Assembly (NCBI RefSeq): GCF_014472415.1
Contig: NZ_JACSZV010000005.1
Coordinates: forward strand, 124,001-188,000
Source of the DNA: Pseudomonas sp. N40(2020)
GTDB taxonomy: Bacteria > Pseudomonadota > Gammaproteobacteria > Pseudomonadales > Pseudomonadaceae
DNA: 64,000 nt
Direction of reading: 5' to 3'
Positions 18,615 to 26,600 of the stretch are shown piece after piece. The notes beneath the pieces were generated by a model that saw nothing but the letters and a program-made list of their open reading frames with translations, was not told the origin of the DNA and searched no databases. Positions within the stretch are counted from its first letter, which is position 1, and every line of letters starts with the position of its first letter. The position numbers were made by a program, and so were the translations under genes.

Positions 18615-19072
18615 TGATGAATCTGATTATTTTGTTGGCTGTGGTGGTTGCGGCAGGCGCGGTGTTGAGTGTTCAGGCCGCGATCAATGGGCGTCTGGGT
18701 GAAACCGTTGGGGTTTTGCGCAGTAGTTTGCTGACGTTTGCCGTGGGGGCGTTGGTTACGGGGTTGTTGATTCTGTTTTTTGAACCGGCCCATGCGGTGA
18801 GTTTGCTCGATGTGCCGAAATGGCAGCTCAGTGGTGCGTTGTTCGGGGTGGTTTACATGATTGTGATGGTCGGCGCTGTGCCACGGATTGGTACGGCGGT
18901 GGCGACGGTGGCGGTGATTGTCGGGCAGTTGGGGATGGGGATGTTGATTGATAATTTTGGTTGGTTAGGGAATCCGGCGATCGATCTTTCTTCGAGTCGG
19001 ATTTTGGCGATGGTTTGTTTGGGGTTGGCTTTGGTGTTTATGTATCGCAGCAGTGTTCGCTCTTCTGACTGA
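18614..19072 (+). CDS. DUF606 (YdcZ-like) membrane protein, second of pair
   Basis: Starts at the ATG overlapping the previous stop (TGATGATG; a second ATG follows at 18617); 152 aa with five helices. Its positive charges lie in loop 1 (NGRLGETVGVLR), loop 3 and the C-terminus (YRSSVRSS), the opposite of its neighbour, predicting a periplasmic N-terminus. The shared motifs (GQLGMGMLIDNFGWLG against GQVGKSVLIDHFGWFG) show they are paralogues. Together they are best read as an antiparallel heterodimer forming one transporter. Confidence 0.85.
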   Translation: MMNLIILLAVVVAAGAVLSVQAAINGRLGETVGVLRSSLLTFAVGALVTGLLILFFEPAHAVSLLDVPKWQLSGALFGVVYMIVMVGAVPRIGTAVATVAVIVGQLGMGMLIDNFGWLGNPAIDLSSSRILAMVCLGLALVFMYRSSVRSSD

Positions 19073-19428
19073 GTACATATCCGTTATTTTTGTGAGGGCG
19101 ACTTAGGGTTCCGCCCTTACGGCGGGTCACTTTTTCCAGACGCCGAAAAAGTAACCAAAAAGGCTTGCCCTGACGTACGGCCCGCTCGCTGAGGCTCGGG
19201 GTTCCTTCGCTCCGGGATTGATCCGGGCGCATCGCCTCCGGTTTGCTTCGCTGCACCTCCTCTCGATGTGTTTGGCTGCGCCAAACGGTCGCTGCGCTCC
19301 CACCCCCGGATCAATCCCTCCACTCAGCCTGCCGACGGGCGTTTGAGATCAAGAGCGGTACTCGAGCTTGCGCTCATTGTGTTGAGTGGGGCGGCATGCG
19401 CCGCGTGCGGGGTGTACTCACTCCTTGT

Positions 19429-19460
19429 AGGAGCTGCCGAAGGCTGCGATCTTTTGATCT
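19429..19460 (+). repeat. Single REP half-element
   Basis: Starts TTGTAGGAGCTGCCGAAGGC and runs into the ATCTTTTGAT tail, the same family as the REPINs at 34236, 48835 and 59732, but unpaired. It lies in the loop of the large inverted repeat. Confidence 0.65.
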
Positions 19461-19462
19461 GC

Positions 19463-19492
19463 TTTGGCTTTGGCTTTGGCTTTGGCTTTGGC
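19463..19492 (+). repeat. TTTGGC hexanucleotide microsatellite (5 copies)
   Basis: Five perfect tandem TTTGGC units between two REP-type tails (CTTTTGATC on each side). Such a tract can vary in copy number between strains. Confidence 0.9.
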
Positions 19493-19901
19493 TTTTGATC
19501 TTGCTCTTCAGCCCATCGGCAGGCCGAGCGAAGGTGTTCATCCGGGGGTAGGCGCGCAGCGCCGTGCGGCGAAGCCGCACACATCGAGAGGAGGTGCAGC
19601 GAAGCAAACCGTAGGCGATGCCCCCGGATGGACACCGTAGCGAGGGAACACTGAGCCTCAGCGAAGTGCCGTACGTCAGGGTAGAGCCTTTTGGGTTACC
19701 TTTTCGGCGTTTGGAAAAAGTGACCCGCCGTAAGGGCGGAACCCTAAGCAGCCGTTACCGCAGCAACGGATATGCCCCCCAAACCCCCAAACAAAATCAA
19801 AAGATCGTCCGATCGCGGCCCGAGCCTTCGGCAGCTCCTACACTGATTCCTACGGCTTGCCCTTCAAGCCTCAGACAACCACCACTGAAGGAGTCTGTCC
19901 C

Positions 19902-20069
19902 ATGCCTGTAACTTCTGAAAGCAACTGTGACTGTACTAAATGCAACTGCAAGCTCGGCGAGCATCCGATCGCGCGCCACGGCAAGCACTACTGCTGCGAA
20001 GGCTGTGCCAACCATCACAAAAACGGTGAGGAGTGCTCAAGCAAGGCCTGTAAATGCGCCCACGGCTGA
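19902..20069 (+). CDS. Small cysteine-rich metallothionein
   Basis: The ATG at 19902 follows GAAGGAGT; 55 aa. Cys-x-Cys and Cys-x-x-Cys pairs recur (CDCTKCNC, YCCEGC, CSSKACKC), giving ten cysteines plus several histidines, the pattern of the zinc/cadmium-binding metallothioneins of Pseudomonas and cyanobacteria (BmtA/SmtA-like). It should buffer or detoxify Zn2+, Cd2+ or Cu+ in the cytoplasm. Monocistronic, between the large inverted repeat and a terminator shared with the gene on the other strand. No metal-responsive operator was recognised upstream, where a half REP lies (about 19822-19850). Confidence 0.9.
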   Translation: MPVTSESNCDCTKCNCKLGEHPIARHGKHYCCEGCANHHKNGEECSSKACKCAHG

Positions 20070-20078
20070 CGACCGCCC

Positions 20079-20110
20079 ACAAAAAAGTGGAGCCTAATCA
20101 GGCTCCACTT
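20079..20110 (-). terminator. Terminator between convergent genes
   Basis: AAGTGGAGCC (20085-20094) pairs with GGCTCCACTT (20101-20110). On the minus strand the stem is followed by a T-run (complement of AAAAAA). The stop codon of the minus-strand gene lies within the stem. It may also slow plus-strand transcription from the metallothionein gene. Confidence 0.7.
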
Positions 20111-20366
20111 CCAGTTTCAGACTTTCATCCTCCAGCCGTTCCGTATGCCGGACTGTTCCTTGCAATCGTCGCCCCTCAACCCTGACTACCACGGTTTTCG
20201 CTTGATCAAGATTTTCAGGAAGCGGCGCCGGCACTCTCAGAGCAAAGCAATACGGATCATGTTCGACGGCTTCAAGCCCCACCTCACAATCGACACTTTT
20301 GGTGATACGTCCGAACAATGTGTCCAGGCCGTAATCCAGATGCGCCGGACTGCTGATGTGGCTCAT
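20094..20366 (-). CDS. Hypothetical protein (90 aa)
   Basis: I start at the ATG at 20366, preceded by GGGGA; a longer in-frame start 36 nt up is possible. The protein begins MSHISSPAHLDYGLDTLFGR and has a beta-rich, charged second half with VVVRVEGRRLQGTV and a C-terminal LKLEVEPD. No signal peptide, membrane helix or family motif that I recognise. Codon use is normal for this chromosome. It is followed after 39 nt on the same strand by no further gene, and preceded by another small protein gene (20406-20633), so the two may be co-transcribed. Confidence 0.65.
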   Translation of the reverse strand: MSHISSPAHLDYGLDTLFGRITKSVDCEVGLEAVEHDPYCFALRVPAPLPENLDQAKTVVVRVEGRRLQGTVRHTERLEDESLKLEVEPD

Positions 20367-20405
20367 TGTGCATTCCCCCGAATGATCCCGATCGCTGCGC
20401 AAAGC

Positions 20406-20633
20406 TTAGCTGGTCGGTCGCCAGATAACGTTTTCCACACCGAATTTTTCCGCCATCGGTTTGCTGGTTTTCTGTACTTTTTCGCGGCCGAAACGCGGGA
20501 TTCGACCCACGCCCGCGTCGCAACTCGCCCAGTGCCACGCCTCGGCGTTGTCCATTTTGTCCGAGCGGATAATGAACGACTTGGGCGTGCCGTGAAGGGT
20601 GTATTCGATGACGTAGAGTTTTGCGTTGTTCAT
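20406..20633 (-). CDS. Small conserved Pseudomonas protein (DUF6555-like)
   Basis: The 75-aa protein starts at the ATG at 20633 with GGGAGG about 12 nt upstream. It starts MNNAKLYVIEYTLHG and continues with IIRSDKMDNAEAWHWASCD and a basic segment GREKVQKTSKP. I recall similar short proteins annotated DUF6555 in Pseudomonas, but this was not checked. Soluble, no signal. Function unknown. It lies 39 nt upstream of the 90-aa hypothetical gene. Confidence 0.65.
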   Translation of the reverse strand: MNNAKLYVIEYTLHGTPKSFIIRSDKMDNAEAWHWASCDAGVGRIPRFGREKVQKTSKPMAEKFGVENVIWRPTS

Positions 20634-20890
20634 AAAGCCCGTATTCCTCCCTGTGGTAATAGAAGGATCGCAGCGCACCGGGAAAATTCACTCGGATTGT
20701 CCGACGGTATCTATCAAAGGCGACGCACTGACGCACTGGTTACCATGGCGTCTTCGCCAACCCCAATGAATGCTCGCCATGGCCCTCGCCGCGCCGCCCG
20801 ATCTCAGTGACACCGATGTGCTCGTTCAGCCGCTGGCGCGCACGTATCCGCGTGGTTTGTATATCGAGCAGCACGCGGAAAATGCCGGTG

Positions 20891-21133
20891 CCGGCACTGG
20901 CCGCGTTCGGTCGCATCGCGATCATTGCCGCGCCGGTCGACGGACACGTGCAGTTGCCAGCACTGGCGTTGTATCGCAAGGGCGGTTCGGTGGTCGGGAT
21001 CAACTCGCTGCTGTACGGCGTTGAAGCGTGCGCGGCCATGCTGGAAAAGTTCGACCGGTTCTTCGATGAAGACTTGCTGCCGTTGCCGCAAGGTCTGGTC
21101 GAAGCACCGCTGGCCGAGGGACTTGCGCGATAG
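20891..21133 (+). pseudogene. C-terminal remnant of a zinc-type quinone oxidoreductase
   Basis: The frame reads FGRIAIIAAPVDG, then LALYRKGGSVVGINSLLYG and MLEKFDRFFDEDLLPLPQG, the distal part of the Rossmann domain and C-terminal region of NADPH:quinone oxidoreductase/alcohol dehydrogenase family proteins. The catalytic and most of the cofactor-binding parts are missing upstream, where only unrelated frames are found (20634-20890). It stops abruptly at GLAR plus TAG, exactly where half a REP element begins. It looks like a decayed gene truncated at both ends. Confidence 0.6.
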
Positions 21134-21196
21134 CGGAGTGTCAGTTGATGCATGAGTGACTGAAACACCGCTATCGCGAGCAGGCTCGCTCCTACA
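21124..21196. repeat. Truncated REPIN
   Basis: The right half is a normal REP (CCGCTATCGCGAGCAGGCTC from 21168). The left half retains only GCGCGATAGCGG, with its outer part replaced by the oxidoreductase remnant. This marks a recombination or deletion point. Confidence 0.65.
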
Positions 21197-21213
21197 GTTG
21201 CTCCGCTAGGACT

Positions 21214-22236
21214 TCAGGATTGCGGGACGCCGTTTTCCCAGGCAGACCAGTTTTTGAGGATTTCCTGCACCAGCGGATTACCGGTGCGATAGAGGTTTTC
21301 CAGCGCCGGGACAAAACCACCCTGATCGGCATACTTGAGCAAATTATCCACTTCACTACCACCCGGTTCAGGACGGTCGAAGTCGGAGCCGGCGCGCACC
21401 ACTGCCAGGCGTTGCACATCGACCAGTCCTTCACGGCTGGCGCGCAGCAGGGCTTCGTAGGTGGAGTTGTCTTCCTGCTGCGTCGTGCAGTATTCGCCCT
21501 TGTTGTCGGTCAGCAATTTGGTCCAGACCTCGGCTCGTTCACTCAGGCGTGTGCCGGAAAACCAGGTGTTGCCCGCCAGTGTGTCGCAACGGGTGACAAC
21601 TGGCGGTTGGTTGGCGGGCGCTGACGGGTACTTCAAACGCCAAGCGGCGGATTCCTTGCTCTCGCTCAGTTCGACCTTGTGGCTCAGGGCGAAGGCCTTG
21701 GCCTGCAATGTCGGATTGAGTTCGAAGACTTCGGTCTTGTAATCCAGCGGCGGTTTTTCGTTCGGGCCTTTGGTGTTGATGCCGATGTAGCCGGTCGGCC
21801 AGGTCGAGGGCGCATCACGGGAATCCAGCTCCCACTGCGTGCCGAACTCCACCAGATAGTGCGCCCACGCTGCGGTGCCGATGGTCCCGTGTTTGGGGCT
21901 GATCCCGGCGATACCGGCGATCAGGAAGTAGCTTTTGCGCAGGTCGAATTTCGGCGACATGGCCAGTGCCAGCGTAGAGGCTGCCGCGTTGGTCTGGCCC
22001 ATGCCGGTGGTCAGCAGGCACACCTGCTGCGTGTTGCAGCGGATGCTCGGGTACTCGGCGGACAGGCCCGGCACGCGGATTTCCTGTTTGAGCTCAAGGC
22101 GATCGATCCAGTGCTGCGCCTCGGGGGCGAACATGGTGATCAGCACGACTTTGGGCTGGATTGGCGCATCGCTAGCCCATGCGGTGGAAGAGAGCAGGGC
22201 GGCAGCGGCCAGTGAAACTCGCATCATTGCTTGCAT
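21214..22236 (-). CDS. Purine nucleoside permease (NUP)-family periplasmic protein
   Basis: The start at 22236 has AGGAG 6 nt upstream; 340 aa. A signal peptide (about 1-21, ending TAWA-SD) precedes a NUP domain with PKVVLITMFAPEAQHW, TTGMGQTNAA, AGIAGISP and DNSTYEALLR. The family is related in fold to nucleoside phosphorylases and is linked to nucleoside uptake in yeast. In bacteria it is a secreted or periplasmic protein and may bind or cleave nucleosides. It follows the Tsx-like channel gene by 15 nt, which supports a joint role in nucleoside acquisition. Confidence 0.88.
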   Translation of the reverse strand: MQAMMRVSLAAAALLSSTAWASDAPIQPKVVLITMFAPEAQHWIDRLELKQEIRVPGLSAEYPSIRCNTQQVCLLTTGMGQTNAAASTLALAMSPKFDLRKSYFLIAGIAGISPKHGTIGTAAWAHYLVEFGTQWELDSRDAPSTWPTGYIGINTKGPNEKPPLDYKTEVFELNPTLQAKAFALSHKVELSESKESAAWRLKYPSAPANQPPVVTRCDTLAGNTWFSGTRLSERAEVWTKLLTDNKGEYCTTQQEDNSTYEALLRASREGLVDVQRLAVVRAGSDFDRPEPGGSEVDNLLKYADQGGFVPALENLYRTGNPLVQEILKNWSAWENGVPQS

Positions 22237-22251
22237 AAAAATCTCCTGATT

Positions 22252-23211
22252 TCAGAACTGATAACCGATACCGGCGTAGTAACCCCAGCCGTTGGAACGC
22301 GCGCGGAAATTGCCGTCGCCGAAATTCAACTCACTGCCGTCTTCCCAGTTACCGCCATTGTGGAAATAACGCCCGACCAGGGTGAAGCGCAAATGGGTGA
22401 ACGAGTACAGCAAGACGTTGGTCGCCACCGTCGCGTTGGCGGTGCGCGCCGGGTTGTCCTTGTGCATGTCGGAGCCGAAATCGAAGTTGGTGAAGCCGAT
22501 GTAGGTCAGCGAGGCGCCGTTGCTGAATTTGTCGATGGGCACGATGTACTTGAGCTGCGCACGGTAGCCGTCCCACGAATACTCGTTGCTGGCGCCGTAG
22601 TTTTCCCACTGGTAGCGCCCGTAGAAGTTGGCCGACAGGTTGACCCGCGAATGGGTGTCGATGTCGGTACCGAAGCCGCTGTAGAGGGTGTTGGCGCGGT
22701 TCTCTTTGCGGCTGCCGTGGTCGTAGATCCAGTCGAACGCGACGTACCACTCCTTGAACGGGCCGATGGCCAGGCTGCGGCCGGCGAGGTAGTCGATGGA
22801 GATGCGCGGTTCGTGCTCCATGAACACCGGTGAGCCGTGGTCCCACACGCCTTTGTCGTGGCTGTTACCGATGTTGAAGATCTTCGGCACGTCGATGTAG
22901 CCGTACAGCTCGAACGGGCCTTTGCGCCCGAAATACTCGTATTCCAGGTAGATATCGTCCGCCGGTTGCGGGCCGAAGCTGATGTCTTTGCTGCCGATCA
23001 GGGTCAGGTCCTGGTTGTACCAGTCCGACAGGTACGCACCTTTTTGCGGCGGACTGGCTTCGGGGCTGAGGGTTTCGCCCTGGGCGGATTCTTCGGGGAG
23101 CGTTGGTTGCGCCATCGCGCTGTGGCTGAGAACTCCGGTAACGCCGGTCAGTAGCAGGGAAACAGCAAACGTGCGCACAAACGGGGCGCGAAAAACGGAA
23201 GCGACGTGCAT
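22252..23211 (-). CDS. Tsx-like nucleoside-specific outer-membrane channel
   Basis: The 319-aa precursor has a signal peptide ending near SAMA-QP, then a Tsx-type barrel with many aromatic-rich beta strands (SDWYNQDLTLIG, YLEYEYFG, WGYYAGIGYQF) and a terminal Phe as in outer-membrane proteins. Tsx channels pass nucleosides across the outer membrane. The first gene of a two-gene operon with the NUP protein. A PurR-like palindrome lies 82 nt upstream of its start, suggesting repression by a LacI-family regulator responding to purines. Confidence 0.88.
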   Translation of the reverse strand: MHVASVFRAPFVRTFAVSLLLTGVTGVLSHSAMAQPTLPEESAQGETLSPEASPPQKGAYLSDWYNQDLTLIGSKDISFGPQPADDIYLEYEYFGRKGPFELYGYIDVPKIFNIGNSHDKGVWDHGSPVFMEHEPRISIDYLAGRSLAIGPFKEWYVAFDWIYDHGSRKENRANTLYSGFGTDIDTHSRVNLSANFYGRYQWENYGASNEYSWDGYRAQLKYIVPIDKFSNGASLTYIGFTNFDFGSDMHKDNPARTANATVATNVLLYSFTHLRFTLVGRYFHNGGNWEDGSELNFGDGNFRARSNGWGYYAGIGYQF

Positions 23212-23292
23212 TCAAAGTCCTTTTTTGCGGATCAAGGCCCGGATTCTGTGGGCCTACTGGATGTGTGGCGAAAATGCCGGGATTGACGGTTC

Positions 23293-23304
23293 GCAAACGT
23301 TTGC
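23293..23304. promoter_or_regulatory. PurR/LacI-type operator candidate GCAAACGTTTGC
   Basis: A perfect 12-nt palindrome with the central CG typical of LacI-family sites, matching the core of the E. coli PurR box. It lies 82 nt upstream of the tsx-like start. The surrounding gap 23212-23649 otherwise holds a REPIN and the autotransporter leader. Confidence 0.55.
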
Positions 23305-23335
23305 ATAAGCCATACCAACTCCTCCCGGCTGCCAC

Positions 23336-23418
23336 TGTAAGAGCTGCGGCACGCTGCGATCTTTTGATTTTGCTTTAAAGATCAAAAGCAAAAGATCGCA
23401 GCGTGCCGCAGCTCCAAC
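23336..23418. repeat. REPIN (AGCTGCGGCACGCTGCGATC family)
   Basis: The left arm starts TGTAAGAGCTGCGGCACGCT and is mirrored by the right arm ending GCCGCAGCTCCAACA, with an inner ATCAAAAG/CTTTTGAT stem. It separates the divergent tsx-like and autotransporter genes. Confidence 0.75.
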
Positions 23419-23649
23419 AAGGGCGATGTTGTGCGTTCAAATCTCCGTGTCTATTGGCCAAAACCCTCGTCCTAGAGCGGCTAGTATTAAAGTATTAACA
23501 CCATTTAATCCGTGCCCCATGTCTGGGCGTCTACTAGCGTTGTGAGCATTCAACGGTTTTCTGATGACCGTCGCGCTCTTGATTCGCGTGTGGAATAAAC
23601 AGGCTTCGCACGCCTTCAAGGAAGAATTGACCACGATAAGGAGTCGCCC

Positions 23650-26600
23650 GTGGAAGCAAGGTTTGGTGTCGCACTCGTCTCGCGTTTTTCCCCTCTTTCC
23701 CTTGCTGTGCACCTGAGCGTCGCCGGACTGTTGTTGGGGGGCGTGAGCACCCCGGCGCTGGCTACGTGCTCCACGGCCGGCTCGACCGTGACCTGTACCG
23801 GCGTGCCGAGCCTGCCGCTGTTTCTCAACAACTTCAACAGCGCCACCAACGGACTGACGGTCAACGTCAACAGCGGGGCGCAGATGAACGCGACCCTGGG
23901 CGGCCACGTGATGGACCTGACCGGGGTCAACATCAGCCTGAACAACTCCGGCACCATCGATCCGGCGTTGCTTGGCCTGGTCTCCGTACTGAGCGGCGGT
24001 GCGTTTATCGGTACTGGCGCGACGAGTACAGTCAGCGTGCTCAACAACGCCAGCGGGATCATCCGCGGGACGGGCATGTTGCTCGGGCTGAATCTGACCA
24101 GCCTCGACGGCCTGGGCATCGCGGTGAACAACGCGGCGGCCGGCACCACCAGCATCACCAACAACGGCACCATCACCTCGACCGGGCTGTCGGTGGGCGG
24201 AATCACCTTGGCCGATACCCCGGTGGTCGGGGTCTACGGTGGCTCACAAGTCAACATGACCAACAGCAGCACCGGCATCATCAACGGCCGGATCGCCTTC
24301 GAGACGTCGGCGGCGGGCAACACCTTTACCAACGCCGGCACGATTACCGGCGGCGTGTCGATGGGCGCGAGCAGTACCAATACCTTCACGGCGGTGACCG
24401 GCTCCAGCGTCAACGTGGGTGACGGCGTACAGATCAGTGTGGGGCTGGGTGGGCTGATCGGCATCAACCTGACCTTCGCCCCGACCGGCACGGTCGACGG
24501 CGGCGCGGGCGGCACCAACAGCCTGATCCTGCAGAATCCGGTTGGCGTGGGCGGCGGGATCACGGGTGTCGGCACTGCGTCCAGCGCCACTTATGTCAAC
24601 TTCAACAACCTGACCATCAACAGCGGCACCTGGACCTTGCAGGGGCCGTTGGTCAGCGGCGCGACCACGCTTAACGGTGGTATCGCCCAGTTCAACAACA
24701 ACGCCACCTTCGGCAGCGGTGTGTTGACCTCTAACGGCGGGATTCTGCAGGCGAGCAACGCCGGGTTGAACATCAGTAATCTGATCTCGCTGGGCGCGGG
24801 TGGTGTCACCGTGCAAGGCACCAACGCCACCACGTTGAGCGGGGTGATCTCCGGCAGCGGTGGCCTGACCAAAACCGGCTCCAGCCAACTTAACCTCAGC
24901 GCCGCCAACACCTATCTGGGTAACACCACGCTCAATGGCGGCACGGTGCAGGTCAGCAACAATCAGGCGTTCAGTACCGGCACCCTCAACGTGACCGGCG
25001 CGACGACGCTGAGCGCACCGGGCACCATCAGCCTGGCCAACGCCATCAGCCTCGGCGGCACATTGACGGCTGGCGGCACGGGAGCACTGACCCTCGGTGG
25101 CTTGATCAGCGGCGGTAGCGGCCTGACCAAAACCGGCACCGGCAGCCTGACCCTCAGCGGCGCCAACAGCGGTTATACCGGCACCACCACCCTGAGCGCC
25201 GGCAGCTTGCTGGTGACCAATAACGATTCGCTGGGCAGCGGCGCTTTGACCACCGCTGCTGGCACCAGTCTCGACAGCACCGCCAACGTGACCCTGGCCA
25301 ATAACATTGCGATGACCGGCGCCCTCAACGTGCTCGGCAGCAATGCGCTGACCCTGGGCGGCATGTTGTCCGGCACCGGCGGCATCACCAAATCCGGTAC
25401 CGCCAGCCTGACCCTGACCGGTAACAACACGAACAGCGGCAATACCGCGCTGAATGCCGGCAGCCTGTTTGTCGGCAGCAACACCGCGCTCGGTACCGGT
25501 GCGCTGAACGCGGCGGCCGGCACTACGCTGGATGCGACCGCTGCCGTGACTCTGGCCAACGCCATCGCGCTGGCGGCGGATCTGACCATCGGCGGCACGC
25601 AGGCGCTGGGCCTGAGCGGCGTCATCAGTGGCGCCGGCAACCTGATCAAGAACGGCACCGCAAACCTGACCCTCAGCGGCAACAACACTTTCACCGGCGG
25701 CACCGCGCTCAATGCCGGGACGCTGATCGTTGGCTCCAATACCGCGCTGGGCACCGGCGCATTGACCACGGCGGCGGGCACTACCCTCGACGCCAGCACA
25801 GCAGTAGCGTTGACCAACGCTGTCAGCCTCGGCGGCAATCTGGACATCGGTGGCAGCGCCAACCTGACCTTGGGTGGCGTGGTCAGCGGCAGTGGCGGGC
25901 TGACCAAACGCGGGTTCACCAACCTGATTCTCAACGGCGCCAACACCTTTACCGGCGGCACGACGCTGACGGCCGGTACGCTCACCGTCGGTAATGATGC
26001 GGCATTGGGCACTGGCGCCTTGTCGGTCACCGATACGGCAACGCTGGACAGCAACACCGCCGTCAGCCTGAACAACAACGTCAACCTCAACAGCGCCCTG
26101 ACCCTCGGCGGCAGCAGCGGCCTGACCCTTGCCGGTGTGATCAACGGTGCCGGCCAGTTGATCAAGAATGGCGCGGCCAACCTGACCCTCAGCGGTGCTA
26201 ACACCTTCACCGGCGGCACCACGTTGAATGCCGGTAGCTTGACCGTCGGCAACGGCGCGGCACTCGGCACGGGCGCACTGACCGTGGCCGGGGCAGGAAC
26301 ACTCAACAGCAGTTCGGCAGTGACGCTGAACAACGCGATCACCCTCAACGCCAACCTCACCGCCGGCGGCGCCAACGCGCTGACCCTCGGTGGCGTGATC
26401 AGTGGCGGCAACGGTTTGATCAAGACCGGCGCGTCGAGCCTGACCCTCAACGGCGCCAATACCTACACCGGCACCACGGCGCTGAACGCCGGCACACTGA
26501 TCGTCGGTTCCAACACTGCGCTGGGCACGGGCAGCGTCAACGCGTCGAACGGCACCACACTGGATGCCAACACCGCAGCGACACTGGCCAACAACGTCAA

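Larger units (their letters stand above)
19076..19774. repeat. Long (about 700 bp) intergenic inverted repeat
   Basis: The 829-nt gap between the DUF606 pair and the metallothionein is dominated by two imperfect arms of about 260 bp, roughly 19076-19340 and 19512-19774. Shared blocks, in opposite orientation, include CATATCCGTT, CTTAGGGTTCCGCCCTTACG, GACGTACGGC and GTTTGCTTCGCTGCACCTCC. Open frames run through it but look like non-coding repeat sequence. The loop carries a REP half and a TTTGGC microsatellite. The structure resembles a miniature non-autonomous element or two back-to-back copies of an intergenic repeat. Confidence 0.75.

Noticed and set aside
19038..19635. Several open frames of 70-100 codons in the large inverted repeat
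   Set aside because: They are repeat sequence, symmetrical on both strands, without ribosome sites.
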